From Pseudahrensia aquimaris (lineage in GTDB: Bacteria > Pseudomonadota > Alphaproteobacteria > Rhizobiales > Rhizobiaceae), in NCBI RefSeq assembly GCF_042676045.1, contig NZ_JBHTJV010000003.1, forward strand, positions 124,001 through 188,000: a stretch of DNA of 64,000 nucleotides, given 5' to 3'. Shown in pieces: positions 52,645 through 61,427 of the stretch. The position numbers were made by a program, and so were the translations under genes. Positions within the stretch are counted from its first letter, which is position 1; each line of letters begins with the position of its first letter. The notes under the pieces are model-generated. The model did no database searches and was not told the DNA's origin. It saw only the letters and a list, made by a program, of their open reading frames with translations.

Positions 52645-54165
52645 ATGAAAATTGTAGATCGCAAGAAAGTTGCCATCATCGGCGCAGGCGTCAGCGGCCT
52701 TGCCGCCGCAAAGGCGTTTGCCGAAAAAGGCCACGAAATTCATGGTTTCGAGCGCGGCCCCGATTTTGGCGGCGTCTGGGAGGCGTCCGTCTCCTACCCC
52801 AATGTGCGCACGCAATCGGATAAAGATCTTTACGCATTCTCCGACATGCCCATGCCGGACGATTATCCGCAATGGCCGAGCGGCGCTCAAGTGCAGAAGT
52901 ACCTCACCAATTATGCGCGAAAGCACGATGTTGCCCACGCGTTTTCGTTCAACACCAAGGTTTTGTCAGTCGATCAGGGTGATGACGGCTGGACAGTTGA
53001 GGTTGAACACCCGCCCAAGGGAAAGGCCAAGCCCAAGCGCGAAACGCTGAAATTTGATTTTGTTGCTGTGTGCGTTGGGCAGTATTCTAATCCGAAACGC
53101 CTCAATGCTCCCGGCGAGTCTGATTTCACCAAAGCCGGTGGCCAGATCATTCATTCCAGCCAATATGTTGATGACGCCTTGGCGGCTGGCAAAAATGTTG
53201 TGGTCGTTGGGGCATCAAAATCCGGCACCGACGTGGCCGTGAACGCTTGGAAGGCTGGCGCGAAGCAGGTCACATTGGTTTACCGCCGCGATGTCTGGCG
53301 TATGCCCTACAAGGTTTTGGGTCTTCTCAACTTTAAGCATCTGGTTTTCATGCGGTTGCAAGAACATTTCTCGAAACCATGGGGAAAGTCTGGATTTGGC
53401 AAAGTCGTCGGAAAACTGACCAAGCCTCTCGCCTGGGCGAATTATCGCGGCCTGGAAATGGTGTTGAGGGCGCAATTGGGACTGAAGAAATTCGACATGC
53501 TGCCAACAGAGGGCATCGAAAATCAGGTCGCCTGCGCGTTTCCGATTGTCACACCCGACTTTTTTACGGGCATCGAGATCGGCAAAATTAAACCCGTTCG
53601 CACGGAAGTTGCTCGCTACAACGAAGGCTCGGTAACGCTGAAAAACGGCGAAACTGTCGAGGCCGACCTAGTTGTCGAAGCGATCGGTTGGGAACGGGAT
53701 GTGCCGTTCCTTTCGCCCTCTGTCAAAGCGAAACTGGTGGGGCCACAGGGCGACTACCGATTGTTTCGCCATGCGGTGAACCCTGACCTGCCCGGCTTGG
53801 GCTTCGTGGGCTTCAACTCGTCTTTCGCCACGATGCTGACGTCCGAAATGGTCGCTCATTGGCTGGTGCGGTTTGCCGATGATCAGTTGGCGAAGCAGCC
53901 GGATGCCGCAACCATGAAGGCAGAAATTGCGGCGCTGGAAAAATGGCGTCACGAGGAACGCACGGCTTCGCTGCCTGACAAAGGCTTGTGTGTTGCGCCG
54001 TTCCATTTCCTGCATTTTGACGAGTTGCTTGCTGATATGGGCGCCCGTAAGCGCAAGAGCCTGAACCCGCTGGTGGAATATCTCTCCTACCCGCGCCTGC
54101 GCAACATCCGCGCTTATCTGGAAAGCACGCCTGCCTATTCTGCCGAGCGCCGCGCCGATGCGTGA
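52645..54165 (+). CDS. Flavin-containing monooxygenase-like NAD(P)/FAD oxidoreductase
   Basis: A 506-residue protein with an FAD Rossmann motif VAIIGAGVSGLAAAKAFAEKG near the N-terminus and a second nucleotide motif VVVVGASKSGTDVAVNA (about residues 193-209). FDFVAVCVGQYSNPKRLNAPGE resembles the monooxygenase linker. A C-terminal region with GFNSSFATMLTSEMVAHW follows. It likely oxidises a small nucleophile using NADPH, but no FMO fingerprint FxGxxxHxxx is clear to me. It overlaps the next gene by eight bases. Confidence 0.78.
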   Translation: MKIVDRKKVAIIGAGVSGLAAAKAFAEKGHEIHGFERGPDFGGVWEASVSYPNVRTQSDKDLYAFSDMPMPDDYPQWPSGAQVQKYLTNYARKHDVAHAFSFNTKVLSVDQGDDGWTVEVEHPPKGKAKPKRETLKFDFVAVCVGQYSNPKRLNAPGESDFTKAGGQIIHSSQYVDDALAAGKNVVVVGASKSGTDVAVNAWKAGAKQVTLVYRRDVWRMPYKVLGLLNFKHLVFMRLQEHFSKPWGKSGFGKVVGKLTKPLAWANYRGLEMVLRAQLGLKKFDMLPTEGIENQVACAFPIVTPDFFTGIEIGKIKPVRTEVARYNEGSVTLKNGETVEADLVVEAIGWERDVPFLSPSVKAKLVGPQGDYRLFRHAVNPDLPGLGFVGFNSSFATMLTSEMVAHWLVRFADDQLAKQPDAATMKAEIAALEKWRHEERTASLPDKGLCVAPFHFLHFDELLADMGARKRKSLNPLVEYLSYPRLRNIRAYLESTPAYSAERRADA

Positions 54166-56230
54166 GCGCTTTCTGCCCGATCTGGAGAGCCCAGACGAGG
54201 ATCCCCATCTGTGGCTGGAAGAGATAGACGGCGAAAAGGCCATCGCTTGGGTAGAAGATCAAAACGCCACCACGCGCACGGCGCTGGAAGGCGATGCGTT
54301 TGCAGCCGACCGTGATGCATTGGCCGCAATTTTCGAGCGCGAAGACCGTCTGCCAATGATCACGCGGCACCAAGGCTTAATCTACAATTTCTGGCAGGAT
54401 GCAAACAATGTGCGCGGCCTTTGGCGCCGGACAACGCTGGAGAGTTTCAGTTCGGACAAGCCCGATTGGGAGCCGGTGCTGGACCTCGACGAGTTGGCAC
54501 AAAACGAAGGGCAAGATTGGGTTTGGAACGGCCCAACGCGGGGTTCCGAGAGCCAATCAACAATCCTGATTGCTTTGTCCCCCGGTGGCGGCGACGCCGT
54601 TGTGATGCGCGAGTTTGATCTGAGAACCAATACATTCGTCGCGGATGGTTTTGTGCTCGACGCCGGTAAGCATTGGGTGAGCTGGTTTGACGTGGACACG
54701 CTGCTGGTCAGCTCGCCGCAAGGCGAAAACATGGCATCGGCTTCAGGCTATGGCCGCACGGTGCGAAGATGGCCGCGCGGCAAGGCTTTCTCTGACTCAC
54801 AGGTGATTTTCGACGTTCCAACGGACCATATGGCGGGAACTGTGGCGGTGGACCGAAGCGCAGGTTCGCCGCGATTGATCCTGGTCGATCTGATAGACTT
54901 TCAACGTCGCGCTTATACGTTTGTAGATGAGAGCGAAGTGCGCACCGCGCTAGACCTTCCGCTCAAATGTGATTTCGACGTGCATGATGACACTGCTTTG
55001 GTGTCTCTGGACGAGACTTGGGTAACTGGTGGCAAGACGTTTCCAGCCGGTGCGCTGATCTCCTGCCCTCTTGCCGCACTTTTGGCAGGAGCGCCAGATT
55101 GGGACACAGTTTTCGAGCCGAAGGCACGCTTGGCCCTGCAATATTATTTCTGGAACGGTGACGCCTTGGTTTTGTCGATGTTGGACGACCTCAAGCCGCG
55201 GATTGACGTTCTGACCAGATGCGACGCGCAATGGGATGCACAATCGCTGAAAGGTCTGCCTGAAGTGGGCACGGCATCTGTGGGACGGCTAGACGCGACA
55301 AGCGATGCGCCAGGCACCGAATTGCTGCTGCAAGCTGCCTCCCCGCTCGATGCGCCGTATTTGGATTTGATCGCGCCGAGCAAGAAGCCTGAGCGCCTAA
55401 AATCTTCATCGGCAGCCTTTGATACAACAGGCCTCGTATGCACACGTCACGAAGCCACATCGGACGACGGCACCCACGTTCCCTATTTCCAAATTGGGCC
55501 TGCGCAGAGCGACGGTAATGCGCCTGTGCATATGTATGGCTATGGCGGATTTCAGGTTTCCGAACTTCCCAATTACCGAAGCCAGATCGGCAAGCTCTGG
55601 CTTGAGAAAGGCGGAACAGCTGTAGTCGCCTGCATTCGCGGTGGTGGCGAGTTTGGGCCGGATTGGCACCAAGCGGGCGTGCGCGAGAAAAAGCGACTGG
55701 CGCATGATGATTTCGCGGCGGTTGCCCGTGATCTGGTCGAGCGCGGTGTGACTGTTTCCAAGCGCATCGCGGCTGAAGGCGGGTCAAACGGCGGTATTCT
55801 GATCACCAACATGTTGACGCGCTATCCTGATCGTTTTGGAGCGCTTTTTTGCACAATTCCACTCATCGACATGCGACGCTATTCAAAGCTGCTGGCCGGT
55901 GCCAGTTGGGTTGCGGAATACGGTGATCCGGACGTGGCCGAGGATTGGGCGTTTCTGAAAGACATCAGCGCGTATCACACAGTCTCGCAATCACAGGATA
56001 TGCCGCCCATCATGATTGCCACCACGCGGCGCGACGACCGGGTTCACCCCGGTCATGCCCGTAAGATGGCGGCGAAACTGATCGAGATGGGCCAAGAAGC
56101 GCGTTATTTGGAATTGGATGCTGGCGGGCATTCATATGGCAAGGACGCCAAGGAACGCGCGGCTTTCATCACTTTGGGTATGCACTTTCTGCGGCGCTCA
56201 ATCGGATGGAAGCCGGAGAGTGAAGGTTAG
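54158..56230 (+). CDS. Prolyl oligopeptidase family serine peptidase (S9)
   Basis: A 690-residue cytosolic peptidase-like protein. The N-terminal DPHLWLEEIDGEKAIAWVEDQN starts the propeller region, and the C-terminal alpha/beta hydrolase domain contains AAEGGSNGGILITNML with the nucleophile Ser (about residue 546). Asp of ATTRRDDRVHPGHARK and His of DAGGHSYGKDAKE complete the triad. It is close in length to prolyl oligopeptidases. It starts inside the preceding monooxygenase gene. Confidence 0.88.
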   Translation: MRERFLPDLESPDEDPHLWLEEIDGEKAIAWVEDQNATTRTALEGDAFAADRDALAAIFEREDRLPMITRHQGLIYNFWQDANNVRGLWRRTTLESFSSDKPDWEPVLDLDELAQNEGQDWVWNGPTRGSESQSTILIALSPGGGDAVVMREFDLRTNTFVADGFVLDAGKHWVSWFDVDTLLVSSPQGENMASASGYGRTVRRWPRGKAFSDSQVIFDVPTDHMAGTVAVDRSAGSPRLILVDLIDFQRRAYTFVDESEVRTALDLPLKCDFDVHDDTALVSLDETWVTGGKTFPAGALISCPLAALLAGAPDWDTVFEPKARLALQYYFWNGDALVLSMLDDLKPRIDVLTRCDAQWDAQSLKGLPEVGTASVGRLDATSDAPGTELLLQAASPLDAPYLDLIAPSKKPERLKSSSAAFDTTGLVCTRHEATSDDGTHVPYFQIGPAQSDGNAPVHMYGYGGFQVSELPNYRSQIGKLWLEKGGTAVVACIRGGGEFGPDWHQAGVREKKRLAHDDFAAVARDLVERGVTVSKRIAAEGGSNGGILITNMLTRYPDRFGALFCTIPLIDMRRYSKLLAGASWVAEYGDPDVAEDWAFLKDISAYHTVSQSQDMPPIMIATTRRDDRVHPGHARKMAAKLIEMGQEARYLELDAGGHSYGKDAKERAAFITLGMHFLRRSIGWKPESEG

Positions 56231-56232
56231 AC

Positions 56233-57219
56233 TTAGAGAAATTTTTCCTTTACCGCGTGGCGCGCTTTGATCCAGCGGATAGTGCCTGTGGAAGAACGCA
56301 TGCACACAGTATCGGTTTCAATATAGGTGCGGCCAAACTTGACGCCCTTGAGCATGTTGCCATCTGTTACGCCGGTGGCGGCGAACAGAACATCTCCCTG
56401 CGCCATTTCTTCCATCGTATAAGCTTTTTCAGGCTCGTTGACTCCCATACGTGCGGCGCGGGCAATCTTTTCATCGGTATCCAAAATCAAACGACCCTGC
56501 ATCTGTCCGCCCATGCAACGCAAAGCTGCGGCAGCCAACACACCCTCCGGCGCACCGCCAATGCCCATGTAGAGATCGATTCCCGTCTCATCTGGCTCGG
56601 TCGTGTGAATGATTCCGGCCACATCCCCATCGCCAATAAGACGCACGGCAGCGCCGCAGCCACGAATTTCTTCGATCAGTTGGGCGTGGCGCGGGCGGTC
56701 CATCACGCAGGTGGAAATTTCCGCAACGGGAACGCCTTTGGCTTTGGCGATCGCGTTTAGATTGTCTGTGACCGAAGCATCAATGTCGATTGTGCCAGCG
56801 GGATATCCCGGGCCGATGGCAATCTTGTTCATGTAAACATCGGGCGCGTAAAGCAGTTTGCCACGCTCTGCGATAGCGATGACGGCCAATGAATTGGGCT
56901 GATTCTTGGCGCATATCGTAGTGCCTTCGAGCGGATCAAGCGCGATATCAACCTCTGGTCCGCCGCGGCCTACTTCCTCGCCGATATAAAGCATTGGAGC
57001 CTCATCGCGTTCGCCTTCGCCAATCACGATGCGGCCGGAGATGGGCAAGTTGTTCAGCTCGGATCGCATTGCATCCACCGCTACCTGATCTGCTTTTTTC
57101 TCGTCCCCCTTTCCGCGTTCGCGTGCTGCAGCCACGGCTGCCGCTTCTACAACGCGCGCCATTTCCATCGTCAACATACGGTCAAGATGGCCAGATTCGG
57201 GTTTTGAGGGCGTGGACAT
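56233..57219 (-). CDS. glpX: Fructose-1,6-bisphosphatase class II
   Basis: A 328-residue GlpX-type phosphatase for gluconeogenesis. The metal and phosphate residues are visible: ISGRIVIGEGERDEAPMLYIGE, DIALDPLEGTTICAKNQPNSLAVIAI and GIGGAPEGVLAAAALRCMGGQMQGRL. The C-terminal VLFAATGVTDGNMLKGVKF is typical. The length is normal for GlpX. Confidence 0.94.
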   Translation of the reverse strand: MSTPSKPESGHLDRMLTMEMARVVEAAAVAAARERGKGDEKKADQVAVDAMRSELNNLPISGRIVIGEGERDEAPMLYIGEEVGRGGPEVDIALDPLEGTTICAKNQPNSLAVIAIAERGKLLYAPDVYMNKIAIGPGYPAGTIDIDASVTDNLNAIAKAKGVPVAEISTCVMDRPRHAQLIEEIRGCGAAVRLIGDGDVAGIIHTTEPDETGIDLYMGIGGAPEGVLAAAALRCMGGQMQGRLILDTDEKIARAARMGVNEPEKAYTMEEMAQGDVLFAATGVTDGNMLKGVKFGRTYIETDTVCMRSSTGTIRWIKARHAVKEKFL

Positions 57220-57362
57220 GGGAAGTTTCCGTAGCTGACTGGTTTCAGTGCGGTTTTGGTTGAAGCGACTGAAAAAGGCAACGTGCCACAGCCCTCCTCC
57301 CCCGTCTATTTAGCACGCAAATGTGAGGCCCGGTGATCGCCACGTTCTGTTAGGCTCAATCC

Positions 57363-57695
57363 ATGAATAGACTTGCTGCCTTGCTTCTGCTTCTAGCTTC
57401 TCCCGCCTATGCGCAGGAAGAACCTCGGTTTGTGGGCGAATGGGAAGACGGCACGATGAGCAGCATCCAGATCGTTTCGCGCACGATTCCCTTCATCGTG
57501 CGTTATTGTCATCAGATGGAATGCGACAATTACGAACCAGACGGGGACGCAAACCGCATGATTTTTCGCTTCGATGAAGGCGAAAATTTCCCCGGGGCGG
57601 TTTTGGACCTTGCCCTGGAAGGTAAGGTCTATCGCGGCTTCTACAAGATCAACGGCGCGGCGCGGGACTACAAAATCACGATGGGGCCGGGTTGA
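57363..57695 (+). CDS. Small exported protein of unknown function
   Basis: A 110-residue protein with a signal peptide (MNRLAALLLLLASPAYA cut before QEEP). The mature part contains FVGEWEDGTMSSIQIVSRTIPFIV, CHQMECDNYEP with two cysteines that could bond, and VYRGFYKINGAARDYKITM. It looks like a small beta-rich periplasmic protein. I recognise no family. It is convergent with hom. Confidence 0.6.
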   Translation: MNRLAALLLLLASPAYAQEEPRFVGEWEDGTMSSIQIVSRTIPFIVRYCHQMECDNYEPDGDANRMIFRFDEGENFPGAVLDLALEGKVYRGFYKINGAARDYKITMGPG

Positions 57696-57702
57696 ACGAA
57701 AG

Positions 57703-59037
57703 CTAGGAAAGCTTCTCAATCCGAATCATCTGCGCTTCACCCACCAAGCGACCATCGCCCTTGATGGCCGTTAGGGCGTCACGGATTTCCTGTTCGCTGC
57801 ATTCGTGGGTGATGAGGATAATTGGCGCTTGCCCGTCTTCCCCTCTTGCCCGGCGCTGAACGATGGATTCCAGTGAAATGTCCTGCTCCGCCATTCGTGT
57901 GGCGATGGAGGCCATTGTACCCGGTTTGTCGACCACCTGAAGGCGCAAGAAATAGCCGCCTTCGTGGGCCTGCATGGCAGCTTGCGTATGCGGCAACAGG
58001 GTTGCGGCGGGTTGACCCAAGGCTGGGCCGTGCTGGTAACCGGGCCGTGATTTGGCAATATCGCAAATGTCGCCAGCCACGGCAGAAGCAGTCGCTTCTC
58101 CGCCTGCACCGGGGCCAGACATCATCAGTGAGCCAACCATATCAGCCTCGATGGTGACTGCATTGGTGACGCCACCGATTTCAGCAATGGCGGAGCCGAG
58201 TGGAACCATGGCCGGATGAACGCGGCTTTCCACTCCGCTGTCAGTGCGTGTCGCGACGCCCAGTAGTTTAATGCGATAGCCCAGCTCTTTGGCGGCAGCT
58301 ATATCCTCAGTGGTTATTGCTGTGATGCCTTCCAGATAGATCGCGTCGGGCGCGATTTTGGTGCCGAAAGCGAGACTGGTGAGGATGGCAAGTTTGTGGG
58401 CGGTGTCGTTGCCTTCAATGTCAAAAGTCGGGTCCGCTTCTGCATATCCAAGTCGCTGAGCGTCGGCGAGGCATTCCTCAAACGACATGCCTTCCGCTTC
58501 CATACGGGTAAGAATGTAATTGCACGTGCCATTCAAAATGCCGAATACGCGGCTTACGCAGTTAGCCGTCAGGCTTTCGCGCATCACTTTAATGATGGGA
58601 ATGCCACCGGCAACTGCGGCTTCGTAGTTGAGCAGCACTCCGTTGCTTTCTGCAATCTCGGCGAGTTCTACGCCGTGCTTGGCAAGCAGCGCCTTGTTGG
58701 CTGTTACAACGTGTTTGCCTGCCGCCAGAGCGGCTTTGACGGATGAATAGGCGGGATCGTCCTCGCCTCCCATCAACTCCACGTAGACGTCAATATCATC
58801 ACTGGTCGCCAATGAGATTGGATCATCGATCCATGAATAGGGCGATAAATCAAAGCCACGGTCACGGCCTCGGTCGCGTGCGTTGATTGCTGTGACGAGC
58901 AATTCGCGCCCGCAACGGTCTGCGAGCATTTCCGCCTGTGAGTTAAGCCCCTTGATTAGCGAAGCGCCCACGGTTCCAAGACCTGCAATTCCCAAGCGCA
59001 AGGGTGGCATGTTGGTTGGCTGCGGTTCAGTTGTCAT
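57703..59037 (-). CDS. hom: Homoserine dehydrogenase
   Basis: A 444-residue enzyme that reduces aspartate semialdehyde to homoserine for threonine and methionine synthesis. It begins PLRLGIAGLGTVGASLIKGL, the NAD(P) motif. Other blocks are VTANKALLAKHG, AAVAGGIPIIKVMRE, GILNGTCNYILTRME and AEADPTFDIEGNDTAHKLAIL. A C-terminal ACT domain (GGYFLRLQVVDKPGTMASIA) suggests feedback control by an amino acid. GGAAAA precedes the ATG at 59037. Confidence 0.94.
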   Translation of the reverse strand: MTTEPQPTNMPPLRLGIAGLGTVGASLIKGLNSQAEMLADRCGRELLVTAINARDRGRDRGFDLSPYSWIDDPISLATSDDIDVYVELMGGEDDPAYSSVKAALAAGKHVVTANKALLAKHGVELAEIAESNGVLLNYEAAVAGGIPIIKVMRESLTANCVSRVFGILNGTCNYILTRMEAEGMSFEECLADAQRLGYAEADPTFDIEGNDTAHKLAILTSLAFGTKIAPDAIYLEGITAITTEDIAAAKELGYRIKLLGVATRTDSGVESRVHPAMVPLGSAIAEIGGVTNAVTIEADMVGSLMMSGPGAGGEATASAVAGDICDIAKSRPGYQHGPALGQPAATLLPHTQAAMQAHEGGYFLRLQVVDKPGTMASIATRMAEQDISLESIVQRRARGEDGQAPIILITHECSEQEIRDALTAIKGDGRLVGEAQMIRIEKLS

Positions 59038-59118
59038 GAGGCGTTTTCCGGGTGCGGCGGTGAGTCTGTTTGTGCACCCGAAATGCCCGTTTTGAACAGC
59101 GCTGGCAACAAAGGAGCT

Positions 59119-59484
59119 TTATTCGTAATCCGGTTCTGCTTTGCGCTTCTCGTGATAGTCGAGCAGTTTTTCCATTTCAGACACGTCACGCTTGTAACCT
59201 TGGGTTACCGCTTGCTGTTGCGCCGGTGGATTGCGATTGGCGGCTGGAGCCAGTTCGCGCTTTATTTGCGCTTTTTCATTTGTCGTCATCTGGCTGGTTT
59301 GTCCCTGCGGGACATTGTTGACGTTGGGATAATCGCCCTGTTTTCGCGCACCGGGCTGGTCGGGCGTTTCGGTCGAGGGCAAAACGCTTTCAAGGCTTAG
59401 CGCATCAGTGCCAGTGGTCGTGCAAGCAGACAATGCCAGCACGGCGCAGAGACACACAGATGGAAAGATCGCGCGAAAGTTCAT
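59119..59484 (-). CDS. Putative lipoprotein of unknown function
   Basis: A 121-residue protein with signal sequence MNFRAIFPSVCLCAVLALSAC and lipobox LSAC. The mature part is Gln/Asn/Pro-rich and ends in KRDVSEMEKLLDYHEKRKAEPDYE. No family is known to me. I take the ATG at 59484 so the signal is N-terminal; the frame is open to 59565. It lies between MAPEG and hom on the same strand, with 56 and 81 base gaps. Confidence 0.6.
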   Translation of the reverse strand: MNFRAIFPSVCLCAVLALSACTTTGTDALSLESVLPSTETPDQPGARKQGDYPNVNNVPQGQTSQMTTNEKAQIKRELAPAANRNPPAQQQAVTQGYKRDVSEMEKLLDYHEKRKAEPDYE

Positions 59485-59540
59485 GCGGCCCAGTATAGGG
59501 GAAATGTGTTGCAAAATTGATAGCCTGATATCTGGCAGAG

Positions 59541-59936
59541 CTACATTGACTGCCAAGCGAACCAAAGAAGCAGCAGTGAAGACGACATATGCAACGTGAG
59601 TGTAAGGCCCATGCTGATCACCCGTAGCGGAATTTTCGGATACCGCCGCTCAACGCCGAGTGGATGCAGGAAACGCGCGATGAGCCATGTAAGGCCCGCT
59701 CCGTGCAGCCAAATCGAGCCAAGCCCATGCCACTCTAGCAAGCCCAATGCGATGATGAAGAACGGTGCGTTTTCCGTAAGGTTGGAGTGAGCAGAAATGC
59801 GCTTCTGCAATTCTTCGCGTCCGCCATCACCAAGTGCGATGCGCTGGAGCCGCCGATAGCCGATCACACGCAAGGCCAAGCCTACAACCATGAAGATCGT
59901 AATAGCAGTGTAGAGCGTGGTGATCGGCAGAGGCAT
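59541..59936 (-). CDS. MAPEG family membrane protein
   Basis: A 131-residue protein with four membrane segments, of the MAPEG family (membrane-associated proteins in eicosanoid and glutathione metabolism). It has LRVIGYRRLQRIALGDGGREELQKRISAHSNLTENAPFFIIALGLLE, with the conserved AHSN.E.P block. Bacterial members are usually of unknown activity. It starts five bases after the metY stop, so it is likely co-translated. Confidence 0.87.
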   Translation of the reverse strand: MPLPITTLYTAITIFMVVGLALRVIGYRRLQRIALGDGGREELQKRISAHSNLTENAPFFIIALGLLEWHGLGSIWLHGAGLTWLIARFLHPLGVERRYPKIPLRVISMGLTLTLHMSSSLLLLWFAWQSM

Positions 59937-59941
59937 GGTGC

Positions 59942-61225
59942 TTAGATTTGTTTCAAAGCCTGAGCAAGATCGGCGATCAGATCATCGGCATTTTCAATGC
60001 CGATGGAAAGACGCAAAACGTCAGCACCAGCGCCGGCTTCATTTTGCTGATGGGCGTCGAGCTGGCGGTGGGTTGTCGAAGCCGGATGAATGATCAGCGA
60101 ACGGGTATCGCCGATATTCGCCAAATGCGAGAATATCTCAACGTTGGACACCATCGCCACGCCAGCGTCATAGCCCCCCTTTACGCCGAAGGTGAACACC
60201 CCCCCTGCACCGTTTGGCATATATTGTTTCTGCAATTTGTGGTGCGGATCTTTCTTTAGGCCCGCATAGGAGACCCACTCGACCTTGTCGTGGCCATCGA
60301 GGAATTCGGCAACCTTCTGAGCATTGTCGCAATGGCGCTGCATGCGAAGCGCGAGAGTCTCGATCCCTGTCAGTATCTGGAAAGCGTTAAACGGCGAAAT
60401 GGCCGGGCCGAGATCGCGCAGGCCAAGAACACGGCAGGCAATTGCGAAAGCGAAATTGCCGAATGTTTCGGCCAGCACCATGTCGTTATATTCAGGGCGC
60501 GGCTCGGTCAGGATCGGAAACTTGTCGTCCTTGCCCCAATCGAACGTGCCGCCATCCACGATATAGCCACCCATGGAATTGCCGTGACCGGCCATAAACT
60601 TGGTCAACGAGCCAACGATAATATCTGCGCCGTGTTCAATCGGGCGGCACAGGTATGGGGTCGCCATCGTGTTATCGACGATCAGCGGAACGTGGTGCTT
60701 ACGGCAAACTTCTGCGATGCCGTTGATGTCCATGACAACGCCACCCGGGTTGGCAAGGCTTTCGATGAACACAGCTTTGGTTTTGGGTGTGATCGCCTTT
60801 TCAAAGTCAGCCGGTGTCAAACCATCGGCCCAATTAACCTGCCAACCGAAGGATTTGAACGATTGGCCGAACTGGTTGATGGAGCCTCCGTAGAGCTTTT
60901 TTGCAGCGACGAATTCATCGCCCGGCATCATCAGCGCGTGCATGACGAGCAATTGCGCCGCATGGCCGGAAGCCACGGCCAAGGCAGCCGTGCCGCCTTC
61001 CAGCGCCGCGCAGCGCTCCTCGAGTACTGCCGTCGTCGGGTTGGTAATGCGGGTGTAGATGTTGCCAAAGGCTTGCAAGCCAAAAAGGCTGGCGGCATGG
61101 TCGACGTCATCAAAAACAAAAGATGCTGTTTGATAAATCGGCGTTATGCGGGCGCCGGTCGCAGGGTCTGGTTGGGCACCGGCATGGATGGCAAGGGTAT
61201 CAAAACCCGGTTCGTTGTTGCTCAT
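59942..61225 (-). CDS. metY: O-acetylhomoserine sulfhydrylase (aminocarboxypropyltransferase)
   Basis: A 427-residue PLP enzyme that makes homocysteine from O-acetylhomoserine and sulfide. The PLP Lys is in IIVGSLTKFMAGHGNSMGG (about residue 210). Other features are TLAIHAGAQPDPATGARI, YTRITNPTTAVLEERCAALEGGTAALAVASGHAA and SLANPGGVVMDING. The length and blocks match MetY rather than MetZ. A dyad of 24 bases lies 17 bases before the ATG. MAPEG, a lipoprotein and hom follow on the same strand. Confidence 0.93.
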   Translation of the reverse strand: MSNNEPGFDTLAIHAGAQPDPATGARITPIYQTASFVFDDVDHAASLFGLQAFGNIYTRITNPTTAVLEERCAALEGGTAALAVASGHAAQLLVMHALMMPGDEFVAAKKLYGGSINQFGQSFKSFGWQVNWADGLTPADFEKAITPKTKAVFIESLANPGGVVMDINGIAEVCRKHHVPLIVDNTMATPYLCRPIEHGADIIVGSLTKFMAGHGNSMGGYIVDGGTFDWGKDDKFPILTEPRPEYNDMVLAETFGNFAFAIACRVLGLRDLGPAISPFNAFQILTGIETLALRMQRHCDNAQKVAEFLDGHDKVEWVSYAGLKKDPHHKLQKQYMPNGAGGVFTFGVKGGYDAGVAMVSNVEIFSHLANIGDTRSLIIHPASTTHRQLDAHQQNEAGAGADVLRLSIGIENADDLIADLAQALKQI

Positions 61226-61242
61226 GGAAAGCTCCGAAAGGC

Positions 61243-61266
61243 TGCAAGAATTTGAAATATTGCAGG
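61243..61266. promoter_or_regulatory. 24-bp imperfect dyad in the metY leader
   Basis: Forward CTGCAAGAATTT then GAAATATTGCAG; the outer arms CTGCAA and TTGCAG are exact and 18 of 24 positions are symmetric. It lies 17 bases upstream of the metY ATG. It could be an operator for a methionine regulator or an RNA hairpin. I looked for the SAM-II riboswitch motif and did not find it. Confidence 0.4.
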
Positions 61267-61427
61267 GTTATCCCGCAGGCGGGACCAAAGGTCAAAGGGC
61301 AGATTTCGTCACGGTGAACGTGCCTTGAGCAGAAATTTGCGCTGATCGCGCCGTAAAGCAATCAATTTTTGCGCAGAGGGCTGCAATGCACTGGACGCGG
61401 GTGTGTTAGGCAGGCCAAAGACGTTTT

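Noticed and set aside
60290..61255. 321-codon plus frame antisense to metY
   Set aside because: Shadow of a conserved gene with no protein-like features.
61226..61427. SAM-II riboswitch upstream of metY
   Set aside because: The expected conserved stem and the GCTAAA-type element could not be found by reading; a covariance model search would be decisive.
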